This document shows positions 60,679-64,000 of a stretch of DNA of 64,000 nucleotides, in pieces. Position 1 is the first letter of the stretch. Each line of letters opens with the position of its first letter. Below the pieces are notes generated by a model. That model saw only the letters and a list, made by a program, of their open reading frames with translations, made no database searches and was not told the DNA's origin. Origin of the DNA: Acanthosoma haemorrhoidale. Lineage: Eukaryota; Arthropoda; Insecta; Hemiptera; Acanthosomatidae. The stretch spans positions 31,797,288-31,861,287 of the forward strand of contig OV884015.1 in assembly GCA_930367205.1 (NCBI GenBank), given 5' to 3'. The translations under genes and the position numbers were made by a program.

Positions 60679-60956
60679 ATGCATTTCTCACAGGAAGCCT
60701 TCAATGCAAGTCATTTCAAAATCAAAGCCGAACAGTCTATTTGTTTGGAAGACCTTAAGCCTGGCTGCTCAGCCGGTGGGGAGGCCGTTTTCTGTCAGAA
60801 TAATGAAGAATTTGTGGCATTCGATGAGCTTTGTCAAATACAAGAGCCAGATGATAGGTTCAAATCACTCAAATACTTTTTTCCCGATGTAAATAAAATA
60901 GAAACAAGCCTGAACGATAGCGACAATTTGACTAACTCTGTACAACAAAATATTCC
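60679..60956 (+). CDS. RFX-type factor, coding exon 1
   Basis: The chosen ATG is the first after an in-frame TAG at 60631. It starts MHFSQEAFNASHFKIKAEQ and runs 92 codons plus two bases to donor GTGAGT. The peptide is acidic with no recognised domain, as in RFX5/7 N-termini. A strong acceptor-like tract (ctgtctttctcggcctcag) ends at 60662, so this is probably the second exon of the transcript with a non-coding first exon upstream. Intron 1 is only 96 nt. Confidence 0.7.
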
Positions 60957-63900
60957 GTGAGTAGTTTTACAGTAATTATTAGGACTTAATAACTATTGTC
61001 AATCCAAATATTAGATGAAGCAACTTATGGACAATATACTTTCTTGTTTTAGTACTAATTCAAAACTTCTGATTGAATCTATTCTTGAGCAAATCAGACT
61101 TCTCTCTCCTGTGGAGAAGTTGCTACTGTATTTAAAGTTACCCACAGGAAGAGAAATTCCAGACCCTTTGAAACAGTAAGCAATTAAATTTTTGGTTCTT
61201 TAATTCATTATTATTATACATTGTAAGTTAACATAAATTTGATGTAATAAGTATTATTCTCTTATAATTACTAGTTGTGATCTACATTCCCAATGTTTTA
61301 ATATTTTTTTGCTAAAGATTAAAGGAGGTGATAGGGTTGTGGTTCGAACCTCACTCCTCTTTTTCTCCGGCCTACTGTGGATCAGATGGTTCCAGGTTCG
61401 AAACTTAGCCCTGCCACTATAATTTTTCTATTAATGATTAATAATTATTAATTTTAATAAAACTCGCATCAATCATGGTATGTTTGATAACTTACCTTTC
61501 CCTTCTTTTGTTTAAACTTATGTACAAATTTATTTGTTTTCTAATAAATATCTTTTGCATTATTGAATTACTTTGTTTGCCTTAGATAGTGAAAACTTCA
61601 GCCTTCATCCCTCCATAAATTTGGTTCCTCCACTGACTGTCCCATCCTATTTGTCTGTATTTTTTCCCCTCATTCAGCACTTCTTTGCACCTCATTTAGA
61701 TCTCTTGCACTAGAGGTGGAGAAAGTGGTGGCAGTTAACACATTAGTACGATCAAATCTGTTTTGTTTACTTAGTCATGTGCTCTTCTACAAAGTGATCC
61801 CAGATTCTATGTAGTTAATACCTCTCCTTAGAAAATCCTTCCATGATACATCTTTCTAAATTATTAATAATCAACATACAAAGAAAAATGTGTGACTTGA
61901 GCTCTGGACCTCCCCAACATCCAGTCAGATACTTTACCAACTGAGTTAATCCTTTACGATTGAGGATCTTCCAACTCCTGAATATGTCAATATATTTTTT
62001 AATTTATTAAATAACTTTCTAAATCTACTTAAAGCATTTTTTTAGCAAGTATAAGATGATTCTCTGGCATATTTAAGGCTCTATGCTATTTAAGATAAAT
62101 AGGTTAAATGTTTTATCACCTTTTTACTATAGAACCTCCATGCTTGGATAGTAAGGGGTTAAGGTAAACATTTTACTACATACAACTGTATTGATTCAAT
62201 TAAGTAACAAGATATTGTGCTTACTCTTACCTTCATTCAACCATCCTGTATACCTGGTCTTTCCAAGCCGTTAGTTTTCAGTATTCAGTTTCTTAATTAG
62301 ATTTTCAGCTTGTTTATTCAACCAGCTACTTATTTTCTCTTACAAGAATGATTGAACCCACATCCAAATACTTTTGCTGAGATTAGAACCAAGGAATCCG
62401 TTTTAGTAGTCAGGTGTGCTAAGAGTACTGGATTACATCTGTCTATATCTATCCGGGCAGAGCTATCAGTACAGAGATTTGTTTTGGTGATGTAGAATGT
62501 GGCATTTACTATTGTTCTAAGAACTTTGAATTGGAAGGACCGAGTGTCCTTGATGAGAGCTCATAAGTATTTTTGGTTTAAGTTCAATTTTTTTTTTGAT
62601 TGTTGATAGCTATGGCTTAAAAAGAGTAAATTTTATTAATTCATTTATATTGATTATTTGCATGAGTTCTATTTTATTATAGCACAAATTTAGTAATCAC
62701 TTTTTTTTTACCTTTCAGACCACTAAATCCTTTGGGGAGCCGCCCAGAAATATCTCAGACTATTGCATGGATAAAAACTCATTTGGAAGAAGACACAGAA
62801 ACTTCGATTCCAAAGCAAGATGTCTACACTGAGTACCTGTAATTAATTAACTTAATTATTATTTATATTATTGACCATGGTTGACAACATAAAATTCTCA
62901 TATCCTCACAGAAGGAGCCAAATAAATTCCTTACTCCCAGGTAGTGCTCATCCCTCATCAACCGTCATACCAAGTCCTTTCATTGTCTTGCAGTGTAGCA
63001 CAGTGTTCATCAATTTCTTTATTATTTTTCTGTTGTATCACCTCCATACATCTATCTATCCAGCAATGCTCACATCACTTATATGTTGACGACACCCAAA
63101 TTTACCAACCCTTAACTCCTAGTGAGCTCCGATCCACCTTTCTATTAATTCAAGAAGACCTGGGCCTGGACCTCTCTTCAGAATGTTAAATTGAATGCAA
63201 AAAAATCTAAAGAAATTATCATTGTCTCACATTCGCTCCTTAAAACTCTTAATGATATCCCCCTTCACCTTCAGTGGACGTCCTATCCACTTCTTCCCAA
63301 CAGTCTAAAATCTCGATTTGGTTCTTGACTAAACTATCCATGAAGGATCACCTTTCCATAATCACCTGCCGATTCCTTTCCACTCTTAAACTGCTCAATC
63401 AGACTCATCCTCTCCTCCCACACAGAACGCCAACTCCTGGATTCCTTTATTTGTCTTCCCCCATTTTGACTACAATTGTGTGATGTATGGTGGCCTCTCT
63501 GATAAAATCTGGTACAAAAACATCCCACCCATCTTACATCTGACCTGTATTTCTGAACCCACAAATATGCTTCCTTTGTCCATTTGTTTCTTATCTGTAC
63601 CGCAAACCTTTGGATTTCCTATCACTATTTGTTATTGTTCACCTTCTCTCCCAATCTCTAAATCTACACTTTACGAGGTCCTTATTCTCATATTCCCTCC
63701 ATTTATAATGTCATTCATTCCTTAATTTAATACATACCAGCAACTTTTTACACTCATTTTCCACTTGTAATAATTCCTATATTTCCCTTATGTTCTTAGT
63801 TATGAATGCCATTTACCTCTACTCATTTATGCTATGCTATTTGTTTCAATAATGTAATGTTGGTTCATTGAAGTCACCACTGTGTAGGTCTTTTATTATT

Positions 63901-64000
63901 TATTAGCTTATCACATCAATGTAATTTATGGTGTAGCAATTTCTTTTTCGTCAGCTAACCATACCTATTTGTTCCTTTTTGTTATTTAGGGGGCAGTATC
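60679..64000 (+). CDS. RFX winged-helix transcription factor, RFX5/RFX7 type, N-terminal part
   Basis: RFX factors bind X-box DNA through a winged-helix domain; the RFX5/RFX7 branch carries a short helical dimerisation segment just before it. Exons 60679-60956, 61053-61175 and 62719-62838 join in frame (278+123+120 nt). Exon 2 encodes KLLIESILEQIRLLSPVEKLLLYLKLPTG, the RFX5/RFX7 segment ending (L/Y)LYLxLPxG. Exon 3 encodes the start of the winged helix, TIAWIKTHLEEDTETSIPKQ followed by DVYTEY, where RFX5/7 have WIRNxLEE..TxLPKQxVYDxY. The gene is cut by the window end inside the DNA-binding domain. A CR1/L2-like retrotransposon remnant fills intron 3. It is divergent from daughterless. Family assignment is by recalled motifs; RFX5 versus RFX7 cannot be decided from this part. 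Confidence 0.8.
61053..61175 (+). CDS. RFX-type factor, coding exon 2 (dimerisation helix)
   Basis: Acceptor TTTCTTGTTTTAG and donor GTAAGC. With the two bases from exon 1 it reads PTNSKLLIESILEQIRLLSP then VEKLLLYLKLPTGREIPDPL. The leucine-rich helix followed by LYLKLPTG is diagnostic of the RFX5/RFX7 branch (human RFX5 has LYLQLPSG). It leaves at phase 2. Confidence 0.85.
61320..61430 (+). repeat. tRNA-like repeat with two B-box-like motifs (RFX intron 2)
   Basis: GTGGTTCGAACCTC at 61338 and CCAGGTTCGAAAC at about 61394 are both B-box-like, with GGATCAGATGG between them. It reads like two adjacent SINE heads or a dimeric SINE. Two weaker reverse-orientation B-box matches follow at about 61900 and 62385 in the same intron. 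Confidence 0.35.
62719..62838 (+). CDS. RFX-type factor, coding exon 3 (start of winged helix)
   Basis: The acceptor is TTTTTTTACCTTTCAG. The exon completes a Gln codon and reads PLNPLGSRPEISQTIAWIKT, then HLEEDTETSIPKQDVYTEY. The segment from AWI to VYTEY is the first helix and turn of the RFX DNA-binding domain. The donor is GTAATT. Without splicing, the frame would stop at once (CTG TAA), so the intron must be removed. Confidence 0.88.
62930..63725 (+). pseudogene. CR1/L2-type non-LTR reverse transcriptase remnant (RFX intron 3)
   Basis: LYVDDTQIYQPLTPSELRST carries the YxDD box with the DDTQ(I/L)Y form typical of CR1/L2 elements. Then, across frames, come NAKKSKEIIIVSH, TKLSMKDHLSIIT (as in LGVxxDxxLSMxxHI) and a damaged YGLPDKTxYK-like block near 63485. 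Many stops and frameshifts; sense orientation relative to the RFX gene. Confidence 0.75.
63990..64000 (+). CDS. possible start of RFX exon 4 at the window edge
   Basis: A pyrimidine-rich tract (gttcctttttgttatttag) ends at 63989 and is followed by GGGGCAGTATC. Joined to exon 3 (phase 2) it would read EYLGQY. RFX5/7 have VYDxYxxYC here, so this would place one extra residue before the expected Tyr-Cys. Only 11 bases are visible; another acceptor beyond the window could be the true one. Confidence 0.4.

Overview
This window is nuclear DNA of a eukaryote, almost certainly an arthropod and most likely an insect with a large, repeat-rich genome. The DNA is very AT-rich, and real coding sequence appears only as short, more GC-rich exons with GT...AG splice sites. 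Most of the rest is transposon debris: jockey-like, R1/I-like and CR1/L2-like non-LTR elements, mariner and other Tc1/mariner-superfamily remnants, MITEs, and tRNA-derived SINEs. There is no bacterial-type gene organisation. No rRNA gene, convincing functional tRNA gene or CRISPR array was seen.

Two transcription-factor genes can be recognised from splicing-compatible exons. (1) The minus strand from 54169 down to 25337 carries the first five coding exons (112 codons, every phase consistent) of the class I bHLH E-protein daughterless. Introns are about 6.7, 13.8, 1.75 and 6.25 kb. The C-terminal half with the bHLH domain was not found and probably lies beyond the left edge. (2) The plus strand from 60679 to the right edge carries the first three coding exons, and perhaps the start of a fourth at the last 11 bases, of an RFX winged-helix factor of the RFX5/RFX7 type. 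The two genes are head to head, about 6.5 kb apart. The space between is filled by an R1/I-like reverse-transcriptase remnant, a degenerate DD34E-type transposase gene, a jockey-like element next to it, and a long foldback palindrome.

Further left, 20103-20225 (minus) looks like a first coding exon of 41 codons: optimal start context, upstream in-frame stop, GC-rich third positions, good donor. Its product is not recognised. Because it ends in the same phase as daughterless exon 5 and lies downstream on the same strand, it could be an alternative first exon of daughterless or the start of another gene.

Layout: 1-2.4 kb, a SINE and a three-copy ~500-bp tandem repeat with a strongly conserved ~95-bp core; 2.4-13.5 kb, no gene recognised; 13.5-14.0 kb, 3' end of a jockey-like element; 15.0 kb, 23-bp minisatellite with CRE-like sites; 16-18 kb, pogo-like terminus and mariner remnant; 20.1-20.4 kb, orphan first exon with a possible promoter; 25.3-54.2 kb, daughterless with its transposon-filled introns; 54.6-60.2 kb, transposon cluster; 60.5-64 kb, RFX gene. 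The most unusual items are the tandem repeat with an unevenly conserved core, the orphan first exon, the foldback palindrome, a 26-nt microexon encoding a basic motif in daughterless, and a jockey-like insertion with a perfect 13-bp target-site duplication.
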